A stretch of 64,000 nt of DNA from Linyphia triangularis (lineage: Eukaryota; Arthropoda; Arachnida; Araneae; Linyphiidae), in the NCBI GenBank assembly GCA_963978545.1, contig OZ021723.1, forward strand, positions 101,774,002-101,838,001, in the 5' to 3' direction. The notes under the pieces were generated by a model. That model was not told where the DNA came from. It saw only the letters and a list, made by a program, of their open reading frames with translations, and made no database searches. Positions 1 to 11,300 of the stretch are shown in pieces. How positions within the stretch are numbered: the first letter of the stretch is position 1; each line of letters opens with the position of its first letter. The translations under genes and the position numbers were made by a program.

Positions 1-711
1 CCAAATTTTTAATATAAAAAAAATGCGAAGGTTGTCAAAGGTTGGTCCAAATCTGTGCAGTTTAAATATTTTTCATTTTCAAATTTCCCATGTTAAATGT
101 ATAGGAAATTTCAAACTTTGCAATTTTCGAAATTTTACGATCTTTTTAAACCTTGTGTCATAAAAATCATCAACCCAATCAATTTCCACAATCAAATCGT
201 CATTATAACTACATTCAATGTCAAGAAATGCAAATTTCACGTATTGAAAATACATGGGGGACGATATTCAATGAATTATTTTTCAAAGAGTAAAAATCTC
301 AATTTTTTTTAATTTGGCGAAATTGAAGCTTTTATATATTAGAATCTACATTTCCAATATTTTAACATAAAAAAATGCGAAGGTGGTCAAAGTTTGGTCC
401 AAATCTGTTCAGTTTAAAAGTTTTTCATCTTTAATTTTCCCATGTTAATTGTATGGGAAATTTCAAATTTGAAAATTTTAAGATCTTTAAGCACCTTGTG
501 TCAAAAAATCATCACCCCAATCAATTTCCACAATCAAATCGTCATTATAAGTACATTTTACTGCTCAATTTTAAGAAATGCAAATTTCACGTATTGAAAA
601 TACATGGGGGACGATATTCAATGAATTATAATTCAAAAAGTAAAAATTTCAATTTTTTTTCCTTTGGTGAAATTAAAGCTTTTATATAGGAGAATCTCTA
701 ATTCCAAATTT

Positions 712-727
712 AAAAAAAAAAAAAAAA
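712..727 (+). repeat. A16 tract marking one satellite A monomer variant
   Basis: In this monomer the usual TATAACATAAAAAAAATGCG stretch is replaced by an uninterrupted run of 16 A before ATGCG. The same replacement, also exactly 16 A long, occurs at 6224-6239 and 56718-56733. It is therefore a lineage marker for three copies of one monomer. Confidence 0.9.
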
Positions 728-1243
728 TGCGAAATTGGTCAAAGGTTGGTCCAAATCTGGTCAGTTTAAAAGTTTTTCATCTTTAATTTTCCCATGTTAA
801 TTGTATGGGAAATTTCAAATTTTTCAATTTTCACAATCTTTTTACACCTTTTGTCATAAAAATAATCACCCCAAACAATGTCCACAATCAAATCGTCATT
901 ATAACTATATTTTACGTCGAGAAATGCAAATTTCACCTATTGAAAATACGTGGGGGTCGATATTCAATGAATTATTTTTCAAAAAGTAAAAATCTCAATT
1001 TTTTTACTTTTGGTGAAATTAAAGCTTTTATATAGGAGAATCTCTAATTCCAAATTTATAACATAAAAAAAATGCGAAATTGTTCAAAGGTTGGTCCAAA
1101 TCTGGTCAGTTTAAAAGTTTTTCATCTTTAATTTTCCACATGTTAATTGTATGGAAAATTTCCCATTTTTCAATTTTCGCAATCTTTTTGCACCTTGTGT
1201 TATAAAAATCATCAATCCAATCAATTTCCACAATCAAATCATC

Positions 1244-1251
1244 CTTATAAC
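1244..1251. repeat. Target-site duplication, left (CTTATAAC), hAT copy 1
   Basis: CTTATAAC directly precedes the transposon end and is repeated directly after the other end at 3264-3271. Removing the element and one copy restores the normal satellite sequence CTTATAACTACATTTTACG seen in neighbouring monomers. An 8-bp duplication is the hallmark of hAT-superfamily insertion. Confidence 0.97.
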
Positions 1252-1267
1252 TAGGGATGGAACGGAT
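1252..1267 (+). repeat. hAT terminal inverted repeat, left, copy 1
   Basis: TAGGGATGGAACGGAT begins immediately after the target duplication and matches the reverse complement of 3248-3263 at all 16 positions. The match ends at the 17th base. Confidence 0.96.
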
Positions 1268-1277
1268 GTGAGTTTTG

Positions 1278-1370
1278 CCGGATACCGGATTTCGGATATC
1301 CGGGGTACCATGTCTACCGGATACGGATATCCGAAACGGATTTCACCGGATATCCGGCCGGATATTCGGT
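1278..1370. repeat. hAT subterminal repeat cluster, left, copy 1
   Basis: This is a dense run of short palindromic units related to GGATATCCGG (for example CCGGATACCGG, CGGATATCCGG, CCGGATATCCGGCCGG). A similar cluster lies inside the right end. In hAT elements, subterminal repeats of this kind are the usual transposase-binding sites. That role is inferred from family knowledge. Confidence 0.85.
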
Positions 1371-1444
1371 CTATATACTAAAAACGATATTTATACGATA
1401 TGCTATACGAAAAAAATGGTCATGATATGAAGTATCAAGTAAAT

Positions 1445-1709
1445 TATAATTAGTGATTAGCGCACAGCACTGTATGCCACAGGTCCATGGTTTGATTCGC
1501 GAACTGGGAAAGGTTGACTTAGCTGTTTATACCTGAAAGAAATAAACTGAGGAGGACCATGCATGCTTGGGATCTAAACACTGGGGTTCGGAGTCAGAAT
1601 GACCATCTGACCGGAACATCTGCTATGTGACACACAAATGCCACAGTCAAGAAAGCTGAGCTGGGCCCAGCAGACCTTGGTCCACACGGGCTGTCACGCC
1701 ACTGAGTTA
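1445..1709 (+). mobile_element. tRNA-derived SINE-like sequence inside hAT copy 1
   Basis: GGTTTGATTCG at 1489-1499 is a good RNA polymerase III B box (consensus GGTTCGANTCC). About 38 bases upstream, AGTGATTAGCGC at 1452-1463 resembles the AGTGGTTAGCGC A-box region of tRNA-derived SINEs. A non-tRNA body follows and ends near GGGCTGTCACGCCACTGAG, then a T-rich tail. The GC content is much higher than the surroundings. I could not find clear flanking duplications, so the exact limits are approximate and the copy looks old. It could also be a different Pol III-related repeat. Confidence 0.7.
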
Positions 1710-2003
1710 ATTTTTTTTATTTAAACTTTAGTTGATGAAACGATGTTTTAGTGATGCCAATACCTACACTTGCTGAACAATTTTGAAACTTCATCACCAT
1801 TTTGTTTGTGTGTTACTTAAAATTGTACCAAACATTCTGCAATGTGATTAAAATATTTCAGAAATACGTTTGTAAATTGTTACTCAACTTCTTCTTACCT
1901 TGTATCATGTAATGTAAACATAAGATAATCTTCCTCAAGTCTGCATAAATATCCTATATAGCTTTTACCCGAAAAACACACAGCAAGGTGATAACAAACA
2001 AAA

Positions 2004-2350
2004 TTAGAACTTACATATTTTTGTGGTTAAGGCTTTTGCTTTAGGATCATCTAAACTCCACAATTCTGGTACATATATTGTCGATTCCAATGTTGTCTGC
2101 GTGCATTTCTTGTTTTGATGAATTGTTTTTTCTTGTTCATCACTATTTGATGCATTTAGTGAGTCTTTTAAGCTTCGGTGAATTTCCTTATGCACACTCA
2201 TTAAATGGTTCCATAAAAGGGTTTTGTGGAAAAGGATTTTGAGCTTTTGCAGCGCACAATATATTTTTTAAACGATTCTGTGGAGCAAGTAACACATAGG
2301 GCTTTGCTTTCGTCATTTCCATTAATTTTAAAATACTTCCAAATGGGTGA
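2004..2350 (-). pseudogene. hAT transposase N-terminal remnant (BED zinc finger, frameshifted), copy 1
   Basis: Read on the minus strand from 2350, the frame begins SPIWKYF and continues to ALCVTC. This is the start of a BED-type zinc finger, with its conserved aromatic residues and first Cys-x2-Cys pair. That frame stops at 2203-2201. One frame over, LWNHLMSVH supplies the matching His-x4-His half, so a single-base frameshift splits the finger near 2210-2230. The second frame continues through a TLESTI and WSLDDPKAKALTTKI stretch, which resembles the linker of hAT and ZBED proteins, and ends at 2004. A GTAAGT splice-donor-like site on the minus strand (2014-2009) suggests that the ancestral gene had an intron here. 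The RNase-H-like catalytic core and the dimerisation domain are absent. This is a dead fragment. Assignment to hAT is supported independently by the element's ends. Confidence 0.85.
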
Positions 2351-2594
2351 CTTTAAATGAACCGTTATTAAAAATTATAAATTGGATTGTAATTGGAGAA
2401 AACTATGATTCAAGACATTCTAGAGAGCTAAATATAATTCCACATTGTGGCGCTGTGTTAAAGACCTAAAAATTACAATACTTCATTTTACGTCAGAAAA
2501 AATATACCAGCTTTCAACTTCTGCCAATGAAAAATCAGAAATTAGACCACACCATTCACATCATAAAGGGGTAGGGTATTATCGTCGATAGAAC

Positions 2595-2611
2595 AAAAAA
2601 AAAAAAAAAAA
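2595..2611 (+). repeat. A17 tract within hAT copy 1
   Basis: An uninterrupted run of 17 A follows GATAGAAC. The same tract, with the same length, is at 53089-53105 in the second copy. Confidence 0.85.
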
Positions 2612-3119
2612 CATTGGGGAGTGCGCATTGGCTATTTATTGCTTTTTACTCGCTAGCAAATGTCAGAAAAAAAGGAGGAAGTGGGAAGACTTATGTTATG
2701 GAAAAAAAAGTACTATTTATTAGTATTTCGGTTCGTGTTTTACGGAGAGGCATTCAAATATAACATCTGGAATTAATCAGATCATAAACTTGGAATGAAA
2801 AGAACATATTGCAAAACACGTATGAAGGATGTGTATGGAAAAAGATTGGAGGAATCGTTTATGCTTATCAACTCGGCGCCAATAATACGGTGCCTCTTTC
2901 TTCGAATTCAAACTAAATGCACCTGCATCTTCTAGCTCATCTCTGAAGTTAGGGATATGCGAAAGCATAGTTCTCACGAAGGAACTTTTTCGTTTTCGAA
3001 CTTGACAGCAATTTATATCCAAGAAAAAAAAAATTAAAAAAAAGTGTAGGATGCGGTGTACCCTTTGTCCGAAAAAGATCATTATTTTTTGAAAAAAATT
3101 ATTTCTTGTTGATACCTGG

Positions 3120-3253
3120 TGGCCGGATATATATCCGGATATCCGAATGAAATTATCGGATGTCCGGTATTTCAAATCGGATATCCGACGGGGTTTCGGA
3201 TATTGAAAAATCAGCCGGATATGCAGGATATCGGATATTTGCCGGATATCCGT
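3120..3253. repeat. hAT subterminal repeat cluster, right, copy 1
   Basis: This is a cluster of GGATAT, ATATCCGG and CGGATATCCG motifs that mirrors the cluster inside the left end. A minus-strand open frame of 132 codons (2777-3175) begins in this cluster and has no recognisable domain, so I do not treat it as a gene. Confidence 0.85.
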
Positions 3254-3263
3254 TCCATCCCTA
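3248..3263 (-). repeat. hAT terminal inverted repeat, right, copy 1
   Basis: ATCCGTTCCATCCCTA is the exact reverse complement of the left end and is followed at once by the second CTTATAAC. Confidence 0.96.
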
Positions 3264-3271
3264 CTTATAAC
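3264..3271. repeat. Target-site duplication, right (CTTATAAC), hAT copy 1
   Basis: This is identical to 1244-1251. It restores the satellite monomer when one copy and the transposon are removed. Confidence 0.97.
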
Positions 3272-3499
3272 TACATTTTACGTCGAGAAATGCAAATTTC
3301 ACATATTGAAAATACATGGGGGTTATATATTCAATGAATTATTGTTCAAAAAGTAAAAATCTCAATTTTTTTTCCTCTGGCGAAATTGAAGCTTTTATAT
3401 TGGAGAATCTACATTTCCAATTTTTTAACATAAAAAAAATGCGAAGGTGGTCAAAGTTTGGTCCAAATCTGTTCAGTTTAAAAGTTTTTCATCTTTAAT

Positions 3500-3524
3500 T
3501 TTCCCATGTTAATTGTATGGGAAA
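3500..3524. repeat. Dyad-symmetry element of the A monomer (representative copy)
   Basis: TTTCCCAT (3500-3507) and ATGGGAAA (3517-3524) are perfect inverted 8-mers separated by the 9-base spacer GTTAATTGT. The element recurs about once per A monomer throughout the window, sometimes with a shortened stem. Satellite B monomers lack it because it lies in the roughly 160 bp that B does not have. Dyads of this type are common in centromeric satellites and can form cruciforms. A role here is only inferred. Confidence 0.8.
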
Positions 3525-5512
3525 TTTCAAATTTTTCAATTTTCACAATCTTTTTGCACCTTGTGTCATAAAAATCATCACCCCAATCAATTTCCACAAT
3601 CGAATTGTCATTATAACTACATTTTACTGCTCAATGTCAAGAAATGGAAATTTCACGTATTGAAAATACATGGGGGACGATATTCAATGAATTATTTTTC
3701 AAAAAGTAAAAATCTCAATTTTTTTTCCTTTGGCGAAATTGAAGCTTTTATATATTAGAATCTCCAATTCCAAATTTATAACATAAAAAAAATGCGAAGA
3801 TGGTCAAAGGTTGGTCCAAATCTGTGCAGTTTAAATATTTTTCATTTTCAATTTTCCCCAAGTTAATTGTATAGGAAATTTCAATTTTCAAAATTTTACG
3901 ATCTTTTTACACCTTGTGTCATAAAAATCATCACCCCAATCAATTTCCACAATCAAATCGTCATTATAACTACATTTTACTGCTCAATGTCAAGAAATGC
4001 AAATTTCACGTATTGAAAATACATGGGGGACGTTATTCAATGAATTATTTTTCAAAAAGTAAAAATCTCAATTTTTTTTCCTTTGGTGAAATTAAAGCTT
4101 TTATAAAGGAGAATATCTAATTCCAAATTTATAACATAAAAAAAATGCGAAATTGGTCAAAGGTTGGTCCAAATCTGGTCAGTTTAAAAGTTTTTCATCT
4201 TTAATTTTCCCTATGTTAATTGTATGGAAAATTTCACATTTTTCAATTTTCGCAATCTTTTTCCACCTTGTGTCATAAAAATAATCAATCCAATCAATTT
4301 CCACAATCAAATCATCCTTATAACTACATTTTACGTCGAGAAATGCAAATTTCACATATTGAAAATACATGGGGGTTCTATATTCCATGAATTATTCTTC
4401 AAAAAGTAAAAATCTAAATTTTTTTTCCTTTGGCGAAATTGAAGCTTTTATATATTAGAATCTACATTTCCAATTTTTTAACATAAAAAAAATGCGAAGG
4501 TGGTCAAAGTTTGGTCCAAATCTGTTCAGTTTAAAAGTTTTTCATCTTTAATTTTCCCATGTAAATTGTATGGGAAATTTCAAATTTTTCAATTTTCACA
4601 ATCTTTTACACTTTGTGTCATAAAAATCATCACCCCAATCAATGTCCACAATCAAATCGTCATTATAACTATATTTTACGTCGAGAAATGCAAATTTCAC
4701 CTATTGAAAATACATGGGGGACGATATTCAATGAATTATTTTTCAAAAAGTAAAAATCTCAATTTTTTTCCTTTGGTGAAATTAAAGCTTTTATATAGGA
4801 GAATCTCTAATTCCAAATTTATAACATAAAAAAAATGCGAAATTGGTCAAAGTTTGGTCCAAATCTGTTCAGTTTAAAAGTTTTTCATCTTTAATTTTCC
4901 CATGTTAATTGTATGGGAAATTTCAAATTTTTCAATTTTCACAATCTTTTTACACCTTGTGTCATAAAAATAATCACCCCAATCAATGTCCACAATCAAA
5001 TCGTCATTATAACTATATTTAACGTCGAGAAATGCAAATTTCACCTATTGAAAATACATGGGGGTTCTATATTCAATGAATTATTCTTCAAAAAGTAAAA
5101 ATCTCAATTTTTTTTCCTTTGGCGAAATTGAAGCTTTTATATAGGAGAATCTACATTTCCAATTTTTTAACATAAAAAAAAATGCGAAGGTGATCAAAGT
5201 TTGGTCCAAATCTGTTCAGTTTAAAAGTTTTTCATCTTTAATTTTCCCATGTTAATTGTATGGGAAATTTCAAATTTTTCAATTTTCACAATCTTTTTGC
5301 ACCTTGTGTGTTAAAAATCATCACCCCAATCAATTTCCACAATCGAATCGTCATTATAACTACATTTTACTGCTCAATGTCAAGAAATGCAAATTTCACG
5401 TATTGAAAATACATGGGGGACGATATTCAATGAATTATTTTTCAAAAAGTAAAAATCTCATTTTTTTTTCCTTTGGCGAAATTGAAGCATTTATATAGGA
5501 GAATCTCCATTC

Positions 5513-6307
5513 CCAAATTTTTAATATAAAAAAAATGCGAAGGTTGTCAAAGGTTGGTCCAAATCTGTGCAGTTTAAATATTTTTCATTTTCAAATTTCC
5601 CATGTTAAATGTATAGGAAATTTCAAACTTTGCAATTTTCGAAATTTTACGATCTTTTTAAACCTTGTGTCATAAAAATCATCAACCCAATCAATTTCCA
5701 CAATCAAATCGTCATTATAACTACATTCAATGTCAAGAAATGCAAATTTCACGTATTGAAAATACATGGGGGACGATATTCAATGAATTATTTTTCAAAG
5801 AGTAAAAATCTCAATTTTTTTTAATTTGGCGAAATTGAAGCTTTTATATATTAGAATCTACATTTCCAATATTTTAACATAAAAAAATGCGAAGGTGGTC
5901 AAAGTTTGGTCCAAATCTGTTCAGTTTAAAAGTTTTTCATCTTTAATTTTCCCATGTTAATTGTATGGGAAATTTCAAATTTGAAAATTTTAAGATCTTT
6001 AAGCACCTTGTGTCAAAAAATCATCACCCCAATCAATTTCCACAATCAAATCGTCATTATAAGTACATTTTACTGCTCAATTTTAAGAAATGCAAATTTC
6101 ACGTATTGAAAATACATGGGGGACGATATTCAATGAATTATAATTCAAAAAGTAAAAATTTCAATTTTTTTTCCTTTGGTGAAATTAAAGCTTTTATATA
6201 GGAGAATCTCTAATTCCAAATTTAAAAAAAAAAAAAAAATGCGAAATTGGTCAAAGGTTGGTCCAAATCTGGTCAGTTTAAAAGTTTTTCATCTTTAATT
6301 TTCCCCA
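5513..6307. repeat. Copy of positions 1-795 (offset 5,512 bp)
   Basis: The sequence matches 1-795 base for base in every stretch I compared, including the A16 tract and the unusual CATTATAAGTACATTTTAC variant (a G where almost all other monomers have C). Similarity drops to ordinary monomer-to-monomer level near 795 and 6307. The intervening 5,512 bp equals the hAT insertion plus its 8-bp duplication plus ten monomers. Confidence 0.85.
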
Positions 6308-8309
6308 TGTAAATTGTATGGGAAATTTCAAATTTTTCAATTTTCACAATCTTTTTACACCTTGTGTCATAAAAATCATCACCCCAATCAATGTCCACAA
6401 TTAAATCGTCATTATAACTATATTTTACGTCGAGAAATGCAAATTTCACCTATTGAAAATACATGGGGGTTCTATATTCAATGAATTATTCTTCAAAAAG
6501 TAAAAATCTCAATTTTTTTTCCTTTGGCGAAATTGAAGCTTTTATATAGGAGAATCTACATTTCCAATTTTTTAACATAAAAAAAATGCGAAGGTGGTCA
6601 AAGTTTGGTCCAAATCTGTTCAGTTTAAAAGTTTTTCATCTTTAATTTTCCCAAGTTAATTGTATGGGAAATTTCAAATTTTTCAATTTTCACAATCTTT
6701 TTGCACCTTGTGTCTTAAAAATCATCACCCCAAACAATTTCCACAATCGAATCGTTATTATAACTACATTTTACTGCTCAATGTCAAGAAATGCAAATTT
6801 CACGTATTGAAAGTACATGGGGGACGATATTCAATGAATTATTTTTCAAAAAGTAAAAATCTCAATTTTTTTTTTATTTGGCGAAATATAAGCTTTTATA
6901 TATTAGAATCTCCAATTCCAAATTTATAACATAAAAAAAATGTGAAGATGGTCAAAGGTTGGTCCAAATCTGTGCAATTTAAATATTTTCCATTTTCAAT
7001 TTTCCCCATGTTAATTGTATAGGAAATTTCAATTTTCAAAATTTTACGATCTTTTTGCACCTTGTGTCATAAAAATCATCCCCCCAATCAATTTCCACAA
7101 TCAAATCGTCATTATAACTACATTTTACTGCTCAATGTCAAGAAATGCAAATTTCACGTATTGAAAACACATGGGGGACGATATTCAATGAATTATTTTT
7201 CAAAAAGTAAAAATCTCAATTTTTTTTCCTTTGGTGAAATTAAAGCTTTTATATAGGAGAATCTCTAATTCCAAATTTATAACATAAAAAAAATGCGAAA
7301 TTGGTCAAAGGCAGTCCAAATCTGATCAGTTTAAATGTTTTTCATCTTTAATTTTCCCTTTGTTAATTGTATGGAAAATTTCACATTTTTCAATTTTCGC
7401 AATCTTTTTGCACCTTGTGTCATAAAAATCATCAATCCAATCAATTTCCACAATCAAATCATCCTTATAACAACATTTTACGTAGAGAAATACAAATTTC
7501 ACATATTGAAAATACATGGGAGTTCTATATTCAATGAATTATTCTTCAAAAAGTAAAAATCTCAATTTTTTTCCTTTGGCGAAATTGAAGCTTTTATATT
7601 GGAGAATCTACATTTCCAATTTTTTAACATAAAAAAAATGCGAAGGTGGTCAAAGTTTGGTCCAAATCTGTTCAGTTTAAAAGTTTTTCATCTTTAATTT
7701 TCCCATGTTAATTGTATGGGAAATTTCAAATTTTTCAATTTTCACAATCTTTTTACACCTTGTGTCATAAAAATAATCACCCCAATCAATTTCCACAATC
7801 AAATCGTCATTATAACTACATTTTACTGCTCAATGTCAAGAAATGCAAATTTCAAGTATTGAAAGTACATGGGGGACGATATTCAATGAATTATTTTTCA
7901 AAAAGTAAAAATCTCAATTTTTTTTCCTTTGGCGAAATTGAAGCTTTTATATATTTGAATCACCATTTCCAAATTTATAGCATAAAAAAAATGTGAAGAT
8001 GGTCAAAGGTTGGTCCAAATCTGTGCAGTTTAAATATTTTTCATTTTCAATTTTCCCCATGTTAATTGTATAGGATATTTCAATTTTCCAAATTTTACGA
8101 TCTTTTTGCACCTTGTGTCAAAAAAATCATCACCCCAATCAATTTCCACAATCAAATCGTCATTATAACTACATTTTACTGCTCAATGTCAAGAAATGCA
8201 AATTTCACGTAATGAAAGTACATGGGGGACGATATTCAATGAATTATTCTTCAAAAAGTAAAAATCTCAATTTCTTTTCCTTTGGCGAAATTGAAGCTTT
8301 TATATATTA

Positions 8310-11300
8310 GAATCTACATTTCCAATTTTTTAACATAAAAAAAATGCGAAGGTGGTCAAAGTTTGGTCCAAATTCTGTTCAGTTTAAAAGTTTTTCATCT
8401 TTAATTTTCCCATGTAAATTGTATGGGAAATTTCAAATTTTTCAATTTTCACAATCTTTTACACTTTGTGTCATAAAAATCATCACCCCAATCAATGTCC
8501 ACAATCAAATCGTCATTATAACTATATTTTACGTCGAGAAATGCAAATTTCACCTATTGAAAATACATGGGGGACGATATTCAATGAATTATTTTTCAAA
8601 AAGTAAAAATCTCAATTTTTTTTCCTTTGGTGAAATTAAAGCTTTTATATAGGAGAATCTCTAATTCCAAATTTATAACATAAAAAAAATGGGAAATTTG
8701 TCAAAGGCAGTCCAAAACTGGTCAGTTTAACAGTTTTTCATCTTTAATTTTCCCTATGTTAATTGTATGGAAAATTTCACATTTTTCAATTTTCGCAATC
8801 TTTTTGCACCTTGTGTCATAAAAATCATCAATCCAATCAATTTCCACAATCAAATCATCCTTATAACTACATTTTACGTCGAGAAATACAAATTTCACAT
8901 ATTGAAAATACATGGGGGTTCTATATTCAATGAATTATTCTTCAAAAAGTAAAAATCTCAATTTTTTTTCCTTTGGCGAAATTGAAGCTTTTATATTGGA
9001 GAATCTACATTTCCAATTTTTTAACATAAAAAAAATGCGAAGGTGGTCAAAGTTTGGTCCAAATCTGTTCAGTTTAAAAGTTTTTCATCTTTAATTTTCC
9101 CATGTTAATTGCAAGGGAAATTTCAAATTTTTCAATTTTCACAATCTTTTTGCACCTTGTGTCATAAAAATCATCACCCCAATCAATTTCCACAATCAAA
9201 TCGTCATTATAACTACATTTTACTGCTCAATGTCAAGAAATGCAAATTTCACGTATTGAAAATACATGGGGGACGTTATTCAATGAATTATTTTTCAAAA
9301 AGTAAAAATCTCAATTTTTTTTCCTTTGGTGAAATTAAAGCTTTTATAAAGGAGAATATCTAATTCCAAATTTATAACATAAAAAAAATGCGAAATTGGT
9401 AAAAGGTTGGTCCAAATCTGGTCAGTTTAAAAGTTTTTCATCTTTAATTTTCCCTATGTTAATTGTATGGAAAATTTCAGATTTTTCAATTTTCGCAATC
9501 TTTTTCCACCTTGTGTCATAAAAATCATCAATCCAATCAATTTCCACAATCAAATCATCCTTATAACTACATTTTACGTCGAGAAATGCAAATTTCACAT
9601 ATTGAAAATACATGGGGGTTCTATATTCCATGAATTATTCTTCAAAAAGTAAAAATCTCAATTTTTTTTCCTTTGGCGAAATTGAAGCTTTTATATATTA
9701 GAATCTACATTTCCAATTTTTTAACATAAAAAAAATGCGAAGGTGGTCAAAGTTTGGTCCAAATCTGTTCAGTTTAAAAGTTTTTCATCTTTAATTTTCC
9801 CATGTAAATTGTATGGGAAATTTTAAATTTTTCAATTTTCACAATCTTTTACACTTTGTGTCATAAAAATCATCACCCCAATCAATGTCCACAATCAAAT
9901 CGTCATTATAACTATATTTTACGTCGAGAAATGCAAATTTCACCTATTGAAAATACATGGGGGACGATATTCAATGAATTATTTTTCAAAAAGTAAAAAT
10001 CTCAATTTTTTTTCCTTTGGTGAAATTAAAGCTTTTATATAGGAGAATCTCTAATTCCAAATTTATAACATAAAAAAAATGGGAAATTGGTCAAAGGCAG
10101 TCCAAAACTGGTCAGTTTAACAGTTTTTCATCTTTAATTTTCCCTATGTTAATTGTATGGAAAATTTCACATTTTTCAATTTTCGCAATCTTTTTGCACC
10201 TTGTGTCATAAAAATCATCAATCCAATCAATTTCCACAATCAAATCATCCTTATAACTACATTTTACGTCGAGAAATACAAATTTCACATATTGAAAATA
10301 CATGGGGGTTCTATATTCAATGAATTATTCTTCAAAAAGTAAAAATCTCAATTTTTTTTCCTTTGGCGAAATTGAAGCTTTTATATTGGAGAATCTACAT
10401 TTCCAATTTTTTAACATAAAAAAAATGCGAAGGTGGTCAAAGTTTGGTCCAAATCTGTTCAGTTTAAAAGTTTTTCATCTTTAATTTTCCCATGTTAATT
10501 GCAAGGGAAATTTCAAATTTTTCAATTTTCACAATCTTTTTGCACCTTGTGTCATAAAAATCATCACCCCAATCAATTTCCACAATCAAATCGTCATTAT
10601 AACTACATTTTACTGCTCAATGTCAAGAAATGCAAATTTCACGTATTGAAAATACATGGGGGACGTTATTCAATGAATTATTTTTCAAAAAGTAAAAATC
10701 TCAATTTTTTTTCCTTTGGTGAAATTAAAGCTTTTATAAAGGAGAATATCTAATTCCAAATTTATAACATAAAAAAAATGCGAAATTGGTCAAAGGTTGG
10801 TCCAAATCTGGTCAGTTTAAAAGTTTTTCATCTTTAATTTTCCCTATGTTAATTGTATGGAAAATTTCACATTTTTCAATTTTCGCAATCTTTTTCCACC
10901 TTGTGTCATAAAAATCATCAATCCAATCAATTTCCACAATCAAATCATCCTTATAACTACATTTTACGTCGAGAAATGCAAATTTCACATATTGAAAATA
11001 CATGGGGGTTCTATATTCCACGAATTATTCTTCAAAAAGTAAAAATCTCAATTTTTTTTCCTTTGGCGAAATTGAAGCTTTTATATATTAGAATCTACAT
11101 TTCCAATTTTTTAACATAAAAAAAATGCGAAGGTGGTCAAAGTTTGGTCCAAATCTGTTCAGTTTAAAAGTTTTTCATCTTTAATTTTCCCATGTAAATT
11201 GTATGGGAAATTTCAAATTTTTCAATTTTCACAATCTTTTACACTTTGTGTCATAAAAATCATCACCCCAATCAATGTCCACAATCAAATCGTCATTATA

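Larger units (their letters stand above)
1..1251. repeat. Satellite A array, left block (about 3.5 monomers)
   Basis: This is tandem AT-rich satellite with a period near 350 bp. The AAGCTT landmark recurs at 326, 676 and 1022 (spacing 350 and 346). Each monomer carries the same ordered landmarks: a dyad around GTTAATTGT, a CACCTTGTGTCATAAAAATCATC block, a TACATGGGGG block, AAGCTT, a run of about eight A before ATGCGAA, and GGTCAAAG..TTGGTCCAAATCTG. Positions 1-795 are a near copy of 5513-6307. The array is interrupted at 1252 by a transposon. No gene is visible. Open frames of 60-80 codons recur only because the repeat recurs. Confidence 0.97.
1252..3263 (-). mobile_element. hAT-superfamily DNA transposon, degenerate, copy 1 (2,012 bp)
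   Basis: The ends are perfect 16-bp inverted repeats (TAGGGATGGAACGGAT at 1252-1267, its reverse complement at 3248-3263), flanked by the 8-bp direct duplication CTTATAAC. Both ends carry clusters of GGATATCCGG-type subterminal repeats, as expected for transposase binding in hAT elements. Inside are a SINE-like insertion and, on the minus strand, a BED zinc-finger transposase remnant with a frameshift and no catalytic core. The element is therefore non-autonomous and probably an internally deleted descendant of a full hAT. Base composition is visibly less AT-rich than the satellite around it. The remainder of the interior (about 1714-2003 and 2351-3119) shows no recognisable gene. I cannot name the family without a repeat library. 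Confidence 0.95.

Noticed and set aside
1489..1499. A functional tRNA gene at the GGTTTGATTCG motif
   Set aside because: The region does not fold into a plausible cloverleaf by eye and lacks a 3' acceptor match. The downstream body fits a tRNA-derived SINE better.
2777..3175. A 132-codon minus-strand open frame inside the hAT element, repeated at 53,271-53,669
   Set aside because: It starts in the subterminal repeat cluster, has low-complexity stretches and no recognisable domain, and lies upstream of the transposase remnant. It may include old untranslated sequence of the element but is not supportable as a gene.
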